Shown one piece after another: positions 1 through 12,457 of a stretch of DNA of 64,000 nucleotides. Source of the DNA: Apostichopus japonicus (lineage: Eukaryota > Echinodermata > Holothuroidea > Aspidochirotida > Stichopodidae); the NCBI RefSeq assembly GCF_037975245.1, contig NC_092562.1, forward strand, positions 20,225,054 to 20,289,053, in the 5' to 3' direction. Under the pieces are notes generated by a model. The model saw only the letters and a program-made list of their open reading frames with translations, searched no databases and was not told the DNA's origin. A program made the position numbers and the translations under genes. Position 1 is the first letter of the stretch; every line of letters starts with the position of its first letter.

Positions 1-1097
1 CTCTTCGAGAAACAAACTGCTATGAGGATGTGGTTTTCTCCTAAAGATTCAGAAAAATTTCCGGGCAAATATCAGCTAAGCAGTCAATTGCAGCCACAAG
101 AAAGTCTTCTGGGGTAAAGTTTACTTGTATATTTTGTCTTTTCATATACAACATACGTCAAATAAAGTAACCCGACCATGCACCGAGTTCTGTTATATAT
201 CAACCACTTTGACAAGGCTGACACCTATGTCCAGCGGGGTAACGTCATGGGGTCAAGATGGGGCGGAAAACAACTGGCAGCTTCTATAGGAAAGTATAGT
301 ATATCCAAGTTTGGACAAAATCATGGATTGCTCCGGTATGAGGAAACGAAAACACCTCTTTCTGAGACAAACCAATCGGCTATAACCCACCACCTTCGGC
401 CAAAACTATTCTTCATCCCTTACACAAATGACGTCACTCCATTTATATATCCGCTCGACTCCTATAACTCCATCATGTGCACTGTGAATCGTTAATTTAC
501 ATATAAACGAGATGCAGTCTTCTACATTATTGGTTTTTCTCAACAGTTCTCAGATGTCCAGCCTAAATACAATACATTGTCTAGTTATATAGCTTAAACA
601 CATTTCTGTGAGTGCAACGGACGATGAGTTGGGGTGGGGGGGGTGGGGAGTCACCCTCTATTTTTTTTACCGACGTCTGGAAAATTCAGACGACCCAGCA
701 ACCAAATTTTCCCGCGACCCACTGTTTGGGTCGCGCCCCATATGTTGCAAACTCGTGTAAGCTGTTTTAATGAGACCAACAAAGGAACGATTCGATACTA
801 TTTATAGCAGATATAATCTAGGCTATTGTTTTCGGTGCTTATGTGTCATGAATAGAAAAGAATGTCAATTTTCATGGACTTACCCGAGTTGCAAAAGTCT
901 GTATCAAGCTGTCAATTACCATATGAGATACAGAAGTAACTAAATATATACCATCAAAAACTCATTTGTTCCCAAGCAGTCCACGGAATAGCTTAAACAA
1001 ACTGGCACATTGGATCCCGACCAACTTTCGAACTTGTACAAACCGAATTGCACGAAGGCGGTTAACCTGAATACGGATGCGTAGAAAAGACATGACA
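1..1097. other. No gene recognised
   Basis: I see no supported gene here. The longest open frame (178-495, +) has no recognisable domain and no splice or promoter context. A G-rich run lies at about 633-651. The stretch at about 655-760 has the GGGTCGCG/CGCGACCC wording common near hAT-element ends, but I could not pair two termini. Confidence 0.5.
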
Positions 1098-1580
1098 ATT
1101 CGTTTCGTTTCGTTTATTTCACATTTTGTTTCTTGTTAACAATTACATTTACAATAATGAATAGACTAATACCACTGTCAAAGAAAGAAAAAAAGCATGG
1201 AAATTCTGAAAAAGCTACGCTTGTACACTCATAAAGTGCAGATTCACCATTAAAAATTAAATACAATACGCTAACTAAACCCCCTCCCCTCCCCCTCCCC
1301 ACTTCCAAAACGGGAAACACAAGTAGTATTATTAAATGTGATAACTTAACGTATATATTACAAGTCATTGTTTAACAAATATAGCTTCAGTTGCTTTATG
1401 AATATTGATAAGGTTGGTAATTTTTTAAGTTTGGGTTCGAGAGTATTCCAAAATGTGGCACCAGTAAATCTTACAGATTTAGTATTTAAAACTAATCGTG
1501 GGTAATCAGATGAATGGCAGTTGAGTGTCTAGTGTTATGACTATGGAGTTGATTATTTAAATTAAAAAAAAAACTTAAAC
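1098..1580 (-). mobile_element. LINE 3' end: RT C-terminus, 3' UTR and tail
   Basis: Read on the minus strand, about 1556-1358 encodes the tail of a non-LTR retrotransposon protein: a HSHNTRHS motif, then after a frameshift a VRFTGATFWNTLEPKLKKL-like segment and an LKLYLLNND end with a stop at 1358-1360. These motifs are typical of the region after the reverse transcriptase in CR1/L2/Jockey-group LINEs. A 3' UTR of about 250 bp follows and ends in CGAAA repeats at about 1101-1118 (CGTTT on the + strand), the sort of short tandem tail such LINEs carry. The element is 5' truncated: no catalytic RT motifs are present. Left boundary good; right boundary approximate. Confidence 0.7.
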
Positions 1581-2931
1581 GGAGGTGGAAGTAATTCATG
1601 AAGATATTTGAAAAAAAAAATTGACGTTTTGATGAGATGCAACAATTCATGATGACGACTTGATGCATCTCGACAAAACGTTAATTTTCAGATTCTCGAC
1701 ATTCTGACGATTTAGAATATGTCGTCAAAACGCCAATTTTCAACTTCTTGTCATGTTATATTAACGAGGTCTTGCATCTCATCAATTTACATGTCCTTTC
1801 TACGCTTCCGTAGAGTTGCGTAATAAGGTTGACGTCTCGTATCAAGTCTGGTTTTGTCCAGTTGAAACTGACTATCAAGATAAGCAACACGCCACATATT
1901 GGAGGATCGTTAAAGGAGGGGACACAGACCCACGAGCCATATGAAAGCGATTTTTGTTAAGATCAACTTTCCCAAACAGCTGACCAAACTCTTGTTCCAT
2001 TTAGGAGATATTTTAGTTTAATTAATAGGCGTGACTGGAAGCTGTCATATTGTAACTCTGTGATGTCATAGTGCCAATAGAATCGGAAACCTTTGACTTT
2101 CTCTTTGTTTTTCGGCTTTTCATATTTTCAAGTTAGAATGTTGACAGTGTTGACATTGAAACTATGTCATGTAATGAGGTTCAATATTTTAGATTAATCA
2201 GTTGCAAAACTCCCATCTCCATTAAAGAAAATATAATGAGTATTAAATATTGACCCTCCCCCCCCCAAAAAAAAAGCATATGATGTCATATTTAGACTTG
2301 ATCAAGTCTTCGTCCTTGTGTGGGAATAAACATTAAATTTGTGAAATCTTCCAAATGGAATAATCCTTGTTTGAGCTGTTTAGGGAAATTATTCATGACA
2401 GTTATCGCTACCACACAGACCAATAATGACCGGTTGGGTTTGTGTCTCCCTTAAAATCCGTTCCCGATCGTTAATGAACATACTCAAGGATATCCCTCGG
2501 ATCAGTAACAGTATAACCTTAACTTTTATTTACATACAAGTTAAGCTCATACGAAAGCTTAACATCCATCATATAGGCCTACCCTATATAACCTCCCTAT
2601 ATGTTTATACAGTCTCATAATTCGTTGTTATTGTATAGTATTGGTCTGTTACTTGATTTGATGGGGGGGGGGAGGCTGAGAAGGAAAGGAATCAGTGTTG
2701 TTGTCGATTACTTTTTAGCAGAGTACTAACGGTACTGCTGAGTACCTAAGATTTTGGGTACCACAGTACGAGTGTCGCTTTCTGTTTTAGCGAAATAAGT
2801 TCTGCATTGTTATTTACTTTATAAATACTCGCAAAGTACTCGTCTTAAGCGCATCCCTGTAAGTTTTTACACTTAATCGAGTACAAATATGAACATGTTA
2901 ACATCTTTGTAATGTATGACTAGTATGAGTA
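1581..2931. other. No gene recognised; small inverted motifs
   Basis: No gene seen. Between about 1611 and 1795 a motif containing GACGTTTTGATGAGATGCA and partial inverted relatives (CGACAAAACGTTAATTTTC, CGTCAAAACGCCAATTTTC) suggest a decayed fold-back element. A hairpin-forming CTACGCTTCCGTAG lies at 1800-1813 and recurs elsewhere in the window. The remainder is AT-rich unique-looking sequence. Confidence 0.4.
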
Positions 2932-3481
2932 CTCAAAACCAGTGGCGGAGAAACAGGGGGGGGGGGGGGTTGGGGGGGTTTTAACCCCCCCACTTTTTGA
3001 AGAGGGGGGTTGGCCCACACAATCAACCCCCCCTAGTTTTTGCCAGTAATGTTCTGTTATAGCCTATGTTATGTGCTCCAAATGGCATAATAAATCAAAT
3101 TATTAAATTTGAAATTGTTAAAGTCATTTCAACCTTTTACCTGGTAGGCTACATCAACAATTAACGTCAGAAAACCGAGTTAGAATTGACCCACACATTA
3201 TTTCTAGCCCCTTTCCCCCACCTTGCGCATTGGAACTTGTAGCTCATAGCGCTAACTTCACCCCACAACAGACATACACAAAATAACGTTTTGCTGTTGA
3301 ATAGCTTTGGAACTGTATACACTTGCCAACTTCAACGAGGTGAAGGAAGGAAAAGAAAAAGAAGAAAGAGAGAAAAGGAGAAAAGGATGGAGTAGAAACT
3401 ACGGCAAGAAAACGGGAAGAGAAAGAGGAACAGTGACAAAATTATTCGAATTTGTCTTTCCACGATAAACAGCCTCCAAAC

Positions 3482-4037
3482 CATGGGCGCAGATCCTGGT
3501 GAGGACAGCGGGACGCGTCCCCACCAACTTTTTCAGTAGTGGGGACATGATATACCGTGTCCCCACCAATTTGTCTTGACCAATAGCTGCATTTCAAGTT
3601 CCCCTGTATTGAACTTTGGCGCAGTTTGATCCAGCATTGTGCAAATGACATGCAGCAGTTCTCATTTTATTGTATTTTATCCAGTTGTTAAATATAGGAC
3701 GGAAATCGCATTTGCGGCAGTGTATATTTGTTTTCTGGGAGAGGACACCAGACCCATCGTATATACAAAAGTCTACTTGGATTATTTGTCCCCTGATTTT
3801 CTTTCTGCAGACGCCCATGTATTTCTCCAAACTAAATTTCTAAGCCACGAGATCTAAAACTTAAGGAGGTTTAGGAGCATCATTAGGTCTGGGAAGTGTT
3901 ATTTCCGGCGATCTGGGAGGTATATTTGCCCAAAAAAATCGTACGCTACGCGCGAACCCATGGTCGCGCTCCGCTTAGATAGTGTCATAGAACAGACACG
4001 CGTCCCCACCATTATCCAAGACTGATCTGCGCCCATG
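3482..4037. mobile_element. Nested hAT MITE (556 bp)
   Basis: Termini are CATGGGCGCAGATC on the left and its exact reverse complement on the right. The flanks are CTCCAAAC (3474-3481) and CTCAAAAC (4038-4045), an 8-bp duplication with one mismatch that again fits nTnnnnAn. An inner GGGACGCGTCCCCACC-like stretch on the left is echoed inverted on the right. It has no coding capacity and sits within the larger hAT element, so it inserted later or was carried with it. Confidence 0.8.
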
Positions 4038-4764
4038 CTCAAAACTGTCGATGTGTGTAGTGTTCGGTTTCGGAACTATCTGGTATATTTTTATTTCCTT
4101 CAACGAAATTTTTTAGTAGCCGTCTGAATTTTCGAAAAGTCCCTAACCAACATTCTTCATCATACTTCATCATACTCGTGCAATTTTGACCCGTCTGTTA
4201 GGGTTTGAAGGAGGTTTTTCTATACCGGTTGTCCATAGATGATATGTTGTGCAACATTATGGGTATGTTTTGAAGTGAATTTATTCACGAGAATTGTGAA
4301 TTTTCAAATTCTGAACAGTGGGGCTGACGGATATTGTGGGCCGCGATGAAGAATCACCTACAAAAGCAATGATCCACAGGATATGTGATGAAGTCGAACA
4401 TGATGTGTGACTGGTGACAATCTTCAAAAAGGTTATAGATGAGAGAAAAAGTATTTGGAAAAAACTTGGTTCTCAGGCAAAAGTGATATGGTTGGTCAGT
4501 TTCAAGCCCGAGAAGTGCCATTTCCGGTGATCTGGGGGTACCAAAACCAGAAATTTGCTTGTACGCTGCGCGCCAACCAATGGTGGCGCTCCGCTTAGAT
4601 AGTAATACGCGCCCCCGGGTTAGAAAATCCTGCATACGCCCCTGGTTAAATGCAGCTTTTCAAGGCCTGGGCAATGCTATTTACTGCAATCTGGGAGGCA
4701 ATATTTGCCAAAAAATTCTTGTGCTACTTCGCCCAACTTATGGTGGCGCTCCACTTAGATAGTG
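3885..4764 (+). repeat. Three copies of a ~95-bp hAT subterminal repeat
   Basis: Three related blocks lie at about 3885-3985, 4505-4603 and 4663-4764. Each contains an AATCTGGGAGG-like box, an ATATTTGCC or AAATTTGCTT box, a GTACGCTACGCGC-like box and then a TGGTGGCGCTCCGCTTAGAT-like box. The first lies in the nested element and the other two in the outer element. A fourth relative lies at about 20,255-20,370, which ties these insertions to one family. Confidence 0.65.
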
Positions 4765-4847
4765 AGCCAGCAGTTATGACTTTTTATTACATCAATGGCC
4801 TGCAATCCCCCCACTTCTGACAAGAAATCTCCGCCACTGCTCAAAAC

Positions 4848-7084
4848 TGACCCACGTACTTTAAATCGAGCGCATGTAGGAGTACTTGCATGAATACTCG
4901 AGTACTAAACGAGTACCGGGTAGGCTATATAGCTTTCTAGTATTTCAACACTGGGTGGAATTCACCTCCAATGTAGTGTCAGAGGGTCTTCTTACGCCTT
5001 TTGTCTTTTCGTTGTTGTTTTTTCTTTCTATAATGAACACTTCTGGCTGCAGAGAATTTAAGGGGTCGTGATACTTATAAATATTCGTATATGTGGACCA
5101 AATGTGCAATCTGACAACTTCCCGCTATTTCCAAGGTTACTATACTTCCACCATCTGAAACCCCCCCCCCCCCCCCAAACTTTCCCACACGATATATCCT
5201 ATACCCGAAGAGAAGACACAACCAATGGGTATTAAATTTATTAATACCTTTAATATACCGTATTACAAGGTTGGCGTATATAAGCACTGCAACTGGTCAA
5301 CCAAATTCACATGAAGGAACCAGTGTTTGCTGACCCCGGTCGACTTTGTTGATTAGAGATAAATCAAGATACACTATTTCTTATTAGCTCTGTTCAAACG
5401 ATTACGTTGTGTCGTGTCAATACATCATTGTCTTTTTGAGAAGTAGTGGTAAGTCAATAGAAAGACCTGGATAACAGTAGACTCTAGACTAGTTTAAATA
5501 CAGTTGGACATCTCGTACGATAAACTGACCTTGCTATACTGAGTAAATTGCCACGACGTCAAAATATTATACTGTTGACTGAACACACATGCCTCGCGGA
5601 GTTATATGGTATCTGCAGAAGTCATTCACGTAGCCTAGTATATACTCCCGAATCCGACCAGGATGATGTTTGCCAATATAAAACACATTTTCACTTTGAA
5701 GTGTCGTCGCTGCCCCCTGAAAAATAAGTAGTAAATGAAGTAGCGAAGCCGTTCCCTTCCTCTCCCCCCTTTTTTTTGTAGTTGCCTTCTCCACCCCTTT
5801 CTTTCCCCTTTCCCTCGACCCCTTCTCCTTCAACTCCTCTCCCTGGAGTCCCTGCCCCACCCATCTGTTTCCGAGATTTCTAAAAATTGAAAAAAAAAGG
5901 ATTTCTGTCAATTCATAAGCTTATGTTTTTGTCACACGAAAAGACGCTTCACTTTGCTAATGAAGATGCTCGTTAATGAGCAGGTGAAACATTTGATCGT
6001 TTATATTTTACATATTATCTGTCACAAGAACAATAATCTGTACATTAATTCCCCCCGCCCCCATCTCTATCCCCCCGTTTATGTATATACCTTAATATTT
6101 CCCTATATACTCCAAACGTCTTTGAACCCGAACACACTTGTCAGCTACATGTGGTAATCTCCAAAACATACACGGAAGCCTATATGGCAGGGAATCCCTA
6201 ACTGGGATGCATGAACCCCCAGGGGTGCGTGAGTCCGTTCCAGGGGGTTCGTGAGACGTTTCTGAAAGACAAAACTAGAGTACTTTTTGTTGAACTCAAA
6301 TCTGATATATCATATAATTTAGTAATGTACACAAGTCGCACCTATATAGACAAACTATTTTCGCGCTCCATACGCATATGTTGGAATAGTAGTACGTACT
6401 GAATCATGAAACAGACACAGGCCGCATGACTTTGGTGAAGTTGGTGTACGCATGACAGTACGTCGTGAAGATAAAGAGCTGATCTGATCTTGAAGTTTTC
6501 AAAAAAATATTTGTTCATCTCTTGTTTTTTCCATTAAAATATTACACTATGAACTTGCTCGTCTAGATAAGAAGAAGTACAAACTTAAATAGGGATAATA
6601 TCATTTTGATCATACATCAAATCATATATCCGGCCATTTACAACTACGCTAATATAACCCCACTTCGGTCTATTATCTCACACAGTGCTCCACAATGAAA
6701 CTCATAATACGAAACACACACACGTTTAGCTGTCAAAGGTTGAATTTTACACAACAAATAACCTCAAGTTGAATGTATAACAGTATGTTCCTCTTGCTCT
6801 TTACAGATGGGGATGAGCCCACACCTTGACCCTTTAATACTCATCCCAAGACCTGTTTCGACTTTTATCACTCGTTTCCACGAACTAAAATTATACGATA
6901 TGTTAGACAAAGGTAGTTTCAGAACTTTAACAAAGTTGAAAGTGTAAAGTTTTCATCAAGGCGAGACCTTCTCAGAGGACTTAACACCAATTAACCTTTC
7001 CTGGTCATTGGTAAGTTGTCACACCCACACACCCAAATAGGCACAATGCAAACTGCCGCTCCCGTGGAACTTAAGTACACTACT
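4848..7084. other. No gene recognised; one isolated hAT-type terminus
   Basis: No supported gene. A C-homopolymer lies at about 5161-5176 and a pyrimidine-rich tract at about 5750-5850; the minus-strand open frame over that tract is low-complexity. At 6188 the sequence begins CAGGGAATCCCTAACTGGG and continues with GGGGTGCGTGAG and GGGGGTTCGTGAG, wording typical of a hAT terminus, but I found no matching right end. Confidence 0.45.
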
Positions 7085-7318
7085 ACTACGTTTCAACAGG
7101 CAGCCTGGGGAACTTCCCACAGGGTGCAGCCACAAACCGGCGCACCCAACTTTATTTACAAGGTACCTCGCAGGTCCCCATTTATACACCTGGAGGAAGA
7201 GTGGTAATGAAGGTAAAGTGCTTTACCCAAGGAAACAACGTAATAACCTGACCAGGATTCGATCCTGCAATCCTGAGATAACAAATCCACAGCCTTAGCC
7301 ATTGTACGACAACACCCA
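7085..7318 (-). mobile_element. tRNA-headed SINE
   Basis: On the minus strand the element starts at about 7318 with a tRNA-like head: an A-box-like TACAATGGCTAAGG and a B box GGATCGAATCC. The body continues with CCTTGGGTAAAGCACTTTACC and CCAGGTGTATAAATGGGGACC, wording that recurs in SINE tails of many marine invertebrates. The acceptor stem is not restored, so it is a SINE and not a tRNA gene. The 3' end near 7085 is approximate. Confidence 0.7.
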
Positions 7319-9437
7319 ATTTATCATAATAATAGACAAGTATAGTCTGTAGTCTAAACAATGTCCCTACCACGCTTCCGTAGATACGATCGGCACTGTT
7401 GCGCGCGCAGCCAATGAAAACACTGCCGCGACATTCAGACAAACTTTAAATAGAGGGCGCTATGTTTAAATACAGTATTGAAGAAAACATGTCTCGCTGA
7501 TACGATCAATGATGTTCGGAATGTTGCTCGGTTTTAAATGGCGCTACGTGGTTGAAATTTTTAAGATTCAAAGAATAGGCCTAATCATTTGTCATGATTG
7601 ATAAAATTTCAGTCAAGACTCCTGCAGCTATCAGTTTATATGTACGTAATGTTCATTTAGAGAACCATCTAGGAATTAACGTGATTGATGGGATAAAACC
7701 GTGTCATATATAGAGAATAATGAGCTATACATATACACTCTTTCATCATTTTTCAGCCCCGCGACGGGTTACCGGTAAAATACTATTAAACCAACAGCAC
7801 TGTGAAGAAGAGGAATCGGCGAAACAAACAAAGCACCAACTCATTTCCCCATAATGTTTACAATTTCACATTTTCTTTGAATCGATAATACGAAAGACAG
7901 AGAAAAAATGCAACAGAAAAGAGAGCGAGAGGAAGAGAGATGTAGAGAGAAGAGAGGAGAGTGGAGAGCCGAGAGTGGAGAGAGGAGAGAGAGGAAGCAA
8001 TCCAACAAATCAACTATTGATCAATTTTACTTATTTGTTGCATTTTGCGAACGCGAAAATAAAGGTGTATTCAAAATTATAACTTTTAAATTATAGCTCA
8101 ACAATCGACTAAAATGATTAGTATTTTTGTTTAAAAATCTTTGATCCGTCAAATTATTCCCACTGCAGACATTGAGGAATTTTGGCAAGAAATCATCCTT
8201 ATACAAGGATAGTAGACAACTTGAGATAAGGTAACAGTAAAATTTTGAGGTTTAAACACCGGTGACTATTAATTGATACTTGATGGCATATTTGGAGACA
8301 AAAAGGACTAATAATTGAGCTGACGGAAGATTTCACTGTCCAAATCTATTTTCAGTGCTACGTAAGAAAAAAAGATGCGATCGAAAGACATGATTTCACA
8401 TATTGCACATCAGCTAGGATACTCATCAACAACTAAACTTAGCAATAAATGTGACAACGAAAATAAACCGCATTAGTCAGAAACTTGATGTAAGGGTATA
8501 TCACAACATTATATATAGTAGAGACTTATTCACTTATATCACATTTGCTGAGAGCATTGTAAAGGCAGTTTCAAAAAACATACTTCAAGGGGTGAAGAGG
8601 AGGACAATTTGTTAGCCCAACCTAGCTATGTGGACTGTAATGACTGGCAGAGAGATTTTTTCTAGAAGAGGGCACTACAAGTGACCGGGAAGAGAGGGAG
8701 GGTGGCGAGGGGGGGGGGGGGTGCGTTGAGGGGGGCCTGGGTTAAAGTTCCCCGGGTGTGCGATCTGTTTGCAAAGACAAATACATGTCAGAAAGAGAAA
8801 TTAAACCGAACTTTCTTTAGAGTGATCAAGGAAATCACTAGTAGCTGCTGCGAATTTGTAGATACTAATTACTACTCTTCTAGCTATTATCATTCTAAAA
8901 AATACATTTCAGAGAGAGAAATAACTCTCAGATTGAAATTCATCTGGAACATATTATATATACATCAGAAACGTATTGTGGGTCTAGCGAGTGAAGCCCC
9001 TCCCCCCCCTTCCGGATGCTGCAAGCCCTTATATACCATGGTAATAACAGGTAAATAAGGGGCGGAGCCGGAGGGAGGGGGGTTATATACGTGTCTCCCA
9101 TTTCCATGGTAAACCTAACTTCCCTTTTTTTGAATACGAAATACCCCTCTTTGGCAGAAAAATACCTTCTTCCTATTTTTGAAGTTAAAAAGTGCCAATT
9201 TGTTGAAAACTTAAATAAAATTGCAAATAAAAGGTGCCCTGTCGTTGGAAATGGTAGAAAATGTAAAGTGCCCTTTTCTTGAAAATCAGTTTTAGTGTAA
9301 CTTTTGGTTTTTCCCTCAAACCAAAGTCACAGGTCCCACTGCCAATCGAAATCTGTTGCCCCTCCCCTTACCCGCCCCAGGATTGAGCCTCTTCTGCTGC
9401 CCCTGCAAATCAAGATATAAGCACAAGGCCGATAACA
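7319..9437. other. No gene recognised; purine tract
   Basis: No gene seen. About 7905-8000 is an almost pure purine strand (GAGAGA-rich), which could adopt triplex structure. G runs occur near 8708-8721 and 9076-9081. About 9130-9290 contains loosely iterated AAAGTGCC/AAATACCC motifs in AT-rich sequence. The hairpin motif ACGCTTCCGTAG is at 7372-7383. Confidence 0.4.
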
Positions 9438-9508
9438 CATACACACATACGTACACACACGTACACATACGTACACATACATACATGCATACGTACACGC
9501 ACGCGTAT
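9438..9508. repeat. (ACATAC/ACGTAC) microsatellite
   Basis: Alternating purine-pyrimidine CA-type repeat with ACATAC and ACGTAC units. It resumes at about 9719-9760 beyond the MITE, so the MITE lies within this microsatellite. Confidence 0.8.
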
Positions 9509-9718
9509 GGTTGGCCACAGTGGACTAAATTCGGGAATTTATGCCGACATTATATTCGATTTAATGCTGACATTAATTCTGAGCCAATCAGGAGGCAGTT
9601 TTATATGTCTACATAAAATCGATTTAATGCCCTTATAAAATCGATTTTATGCTGGCATATATTCGATTTAAAGCTAACATATATTAAAATTCCAGAATGG
9701 GGTCCACTGTGGCCAACC
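9509..9718. mobile_element. MITE with ~33-bp terminal inverted repeats (210 bp)
   Basis: The termini are a perfect inverted 17-mer, GGTTGGCCACAGTGGAC, extending with a few mismatches through ATTC-GGAATTT to about 33 bp. The interior carries about four degenerate iterations of an ATCGATTTAATGC-like motif. It has no coding capacity. It sits in a CA microsatellite, so a target duplication cannot be read with confidence and the superfamily is left open. Confidence 0.75.
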
Positions 9719-10329
9719 ACACACGCACGCACTAATACATACACACATACATAGATATATACAGTCATATTTTCGACACGGAAGCGAATCAACTACACTG
9801 CCTTAGAATATAACGTGTGCGTTATCGATTATGACGTATCGTATTAGTCATTTTTTTTTCTTTCAAAAAGACTTACCAGAAGTATTTGAATGAACCTTCG
9901 ACTACGTTTCAGATGAGAATGCACTGCAGTAGTTTATCATTCAATTGTTGTTATTGAAGTGTGGATGTTTATAACACAAAACTGACAAAATTAACGTTTC
10001 ATGTAAGTTCCATATACGAGTTAGGCGTCCTTCTGTTACTGTACCCACTGATCGCTACGACTGTATAAACATCCATATACCATACTACGGCGTTAACTTG
10101 TATGCAACATCTCAACTCATAAGGCTGGATCAAACCCTACAACCTTCTGTATAGGTTTTTCAGTGCATAAATTGACGTGTATGGTCAACTTCACGAATAG
10201 TGACCAAACACACACATCATAAAAGCGGAAAATTCCAAGGGGATGAATATGTGACCTTGAACTACAGTCTTTTCTTCCTTCAAATCTGGAGCAAAATCTT
10301 TGTCAACAGCCGTGGCTGCTCCGTGTTGT

Positions 10330-10364
10330 AACCACTGACCTCTAGATGGTAGAGGTCAGTGGTT
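10330..10364. repeat. Perfect 15-bp-stem hairpin
   Basis: AACCACTGACCTCTA is followed by a 5-nt loop (GATGG) and the exact reverse complement of the arm. The next bases (GTCACTGACCA) repeat part of the arm. It could be the centre of a fold-back element; no small-RNA gene is claimed. Confidence 0.8.
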
Positions 10365-11787
10365 GTCACTGACCACTGTTTACTTACTGTTGGCTACTAA
10401 AAAAAAACAGGTCACAAGCATTGACTTATGGGAAAATCAAGTTCGATCCATCTTCTTTTCGCCCAATCTTTACTTTGATTTACGCTCTTTCACATAAAGG
10501 CATAAACAGTTAATTATAATGACTGAAAATATGCCAGAATAAATAATGAATTTGGTCATTTCAGGCCTTTTTTTTGGGGGGGGGGGCGACAATGGTTAAC
10601 CTTCAGAACGGATATAAATGACTGTGCTTGTGGTATGATACCTGTGCATACATACTGTACAAAAGCTCTGACATCTTCAGGATTTATGCAATATGAATTA
10701 ATCAGTATATGCTGATATAAGTCAAGGACATAGGATACGATACGTAGCTGGCCCCTCGGTATACCATTCATGGTATATGAAATGGCGTATATCGTATATC
10801 TCGTATTAAAGAGATGACACAGAACTTTTGTTCCTTCATATCCAAAAACAAGAGACTTGAATAATTCTAAAAAAATGACGTAATCATCTCCATTTTGAAC
10901 GTTAGTAGTTGCATGATTTTGTCCGTCTTTAATCATGAAATGAACATGATTTTATTCTTTCCGATCTTTATAGTCTAATAGCTCAAAAAAGTATCCAATT
11001 GAGTCTTCCCCCCCCCCCCCCCCGCGAATCAGGAGCGGATTGGCCTCCGGCATGTCATCGGCTCGGAATCGGCGCGCCGCTGGGCGGGCCGTTGCGCCGA
11101 CAAATTGAGCTGGCGATGGCGATTTTTTGGGAACATTTGACCATCTAGAGTCTACTAGCAAGGACAGTGCAGCATAAAGCAAAGCTCTATGGTTTTGGTC
11201 GGTACACGACTATCCCTACCGTGTTCTAAAAATATAAAAAAAAACCTGTAAATTAAAGGTGACATTTTGACGTAATATTACTGTGGCACGCCGTTTGTAT
11301 AGTATAACAGTGTTTTTTTTTGTGGCTAAAATAGGCTAACATGAAAACAGTTATAAAGCATGTATACATTCATTGTTAATTTACGCTCACTGTCCGTTCT
11401 ATAAAATAACAGGACGTTATTGAAGTAAAGTAAACCATAATACCGTAATTGACATTCACCATGCATGGGTCTCAGAATAACAGCCTGGTGAGAATGCACT
11501 TTTAATGGCTTAATGTTAATTAAGAATAAACTGTGTTTAACCGTGGATATAATGACTCAATACCCTTTATTTAACCTTTGTGTGAATGTACAATTACAAT
11601 TTATTACCGTTTTGATTCAATTAAGATAAATCGGACGTTGTTCAATTTGCATATTCAGAGTGAAGGTGTTACCCAAATTTTGTGGGTTAGATTCCCGTTA
11701 TGTGAAGTCGTTGCTTAATTATATACATGACGTGTTTAACTTATCATGTATTTTACATGGTGTTCAGTCTCCATAACCCTATAAAGC

Positions 11788-11818
11788 AGGAGAGAGAGAG
11801 AGAGAGGGAGAGAGAGTG
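11788..11818. repeat. (AG)n microsatellite
   Basis: Short AG repeat with one interruption. Confidence 0.8.
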
Positions 11819-11878
11819 ATACAAGGTGTATAAGTGTATTTAACAGCAAGTTTATTAAAATGTTATATATAATGTACG

Positions 11879-11880
<2 letters not shown>

Positions 11881-11951
<71 letters not shown>
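11881..11951. repeat. (TA)n microsatellite
   Basis: About 35 uninterrupted TA dinucleotides. Confidence 0.95.
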
Positions 11952-11954
<3 letters not shown>

Positions 11955-12355
11955 GTTCACCCAAATACGTCTTCTCTTTTCGGGATAACAATGTACACCG
12001 AAGCTGGTCAATAATGTGCAATCTCATGTAGGCCTAATTCCCTCCTTGTGATGGGCAGGTAGAATCATACTGTGATGCCGTCGGTTATCACATCTGTCGC
12101 TCTATTTCTCTAGGCTACACGACGTCACTCTTGTTTTCTAGCCACGTCCGCTTTCGAAGTGGAAAATGACACAAGTATTACACAGGTCACGTGACGTCTG
12201 CTCACTGCCATCTCAGCTGAATCATATCTTGGGACCTGCGCTGAGTCGGTCTTCGATCCCGTTCTGAATCGTATAGTACACTACTCCAGTATTGAGACCT
12301 CGTTTGTAACAATTTTCGTTTCAAATGTGCAATTTTTCTCTTTTTATTGTTGAGG

Positions 12356-12457
12356 GTTTCATGCCGATGTATTATTTGTCTGTACCGTGACTGATTGTAC
12401 GTTTCTATATTGAAGGCTTCATGCCGGTGTATTGCCTGTATACCGTGACTGATTGTA
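12356..12457 (+). repeat. Two-copy tandem repeat
   Basis: The segment TTTCATGCCGATGTATT to ACCGTGACTGATTGTA is followed by a diverged second copy (TTCATGCCGGTGTATT to ACCGTGACTGATTGTA). The period is about 55-60 bp. Confidence 0.7.

Larger units (their letters stand above)
2940..4839. mobile_element. hAT-superfamily DNA transposon, non-autonomous, with 8-bp TSD
   Basis: The element starts CAGTGGCGGAGA and ends with the reverse complement of that 12-mer (terminal inverted repeats). Both sides are flanked by the identical 8-mer CTCAAAAC (2932-2939 and 4840-4847), an 8-bp target-site duplication that fits the hAT target pattern nTnnnnAn. CAGTGGCG termini are typical of hAT elements. No transposase frame is present, so it is non-autonomous. 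Long G/C homopolymer tracts lie just inside both termini. A second hAT element (3482-4037) is nested inside, and about 4632-4644 reads as another inverted hAT terminus (CAGGGGCGTATGCAGG on the minus strand) whose partner I did not find. Confidence 0.85.

Noticed and set aside
178-495. 105-codon open frame
   Set aside because: No recognisable domain, no conserved motif and no splice or promoter context; length is compatible with chance.
5567-5911. 114-codon minus-strand open frame rich in Lys, Glu and Arg
   Set aside because: Its charged part is the translation of a pyrimidine-rich tract on the + strand.
10556-10936. 126-codon minus-strand open frame
   Set aside because: No recognisable family; begins and ends in unremarkable AT-rich DNA. 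Might be an unknown exon but nothing supports it.
12186-12195. GTCACGTGAC E-box/CRE-like palindrome as a promoter element
   Set aside because: A single short motif with no gene or transcription start nearby.
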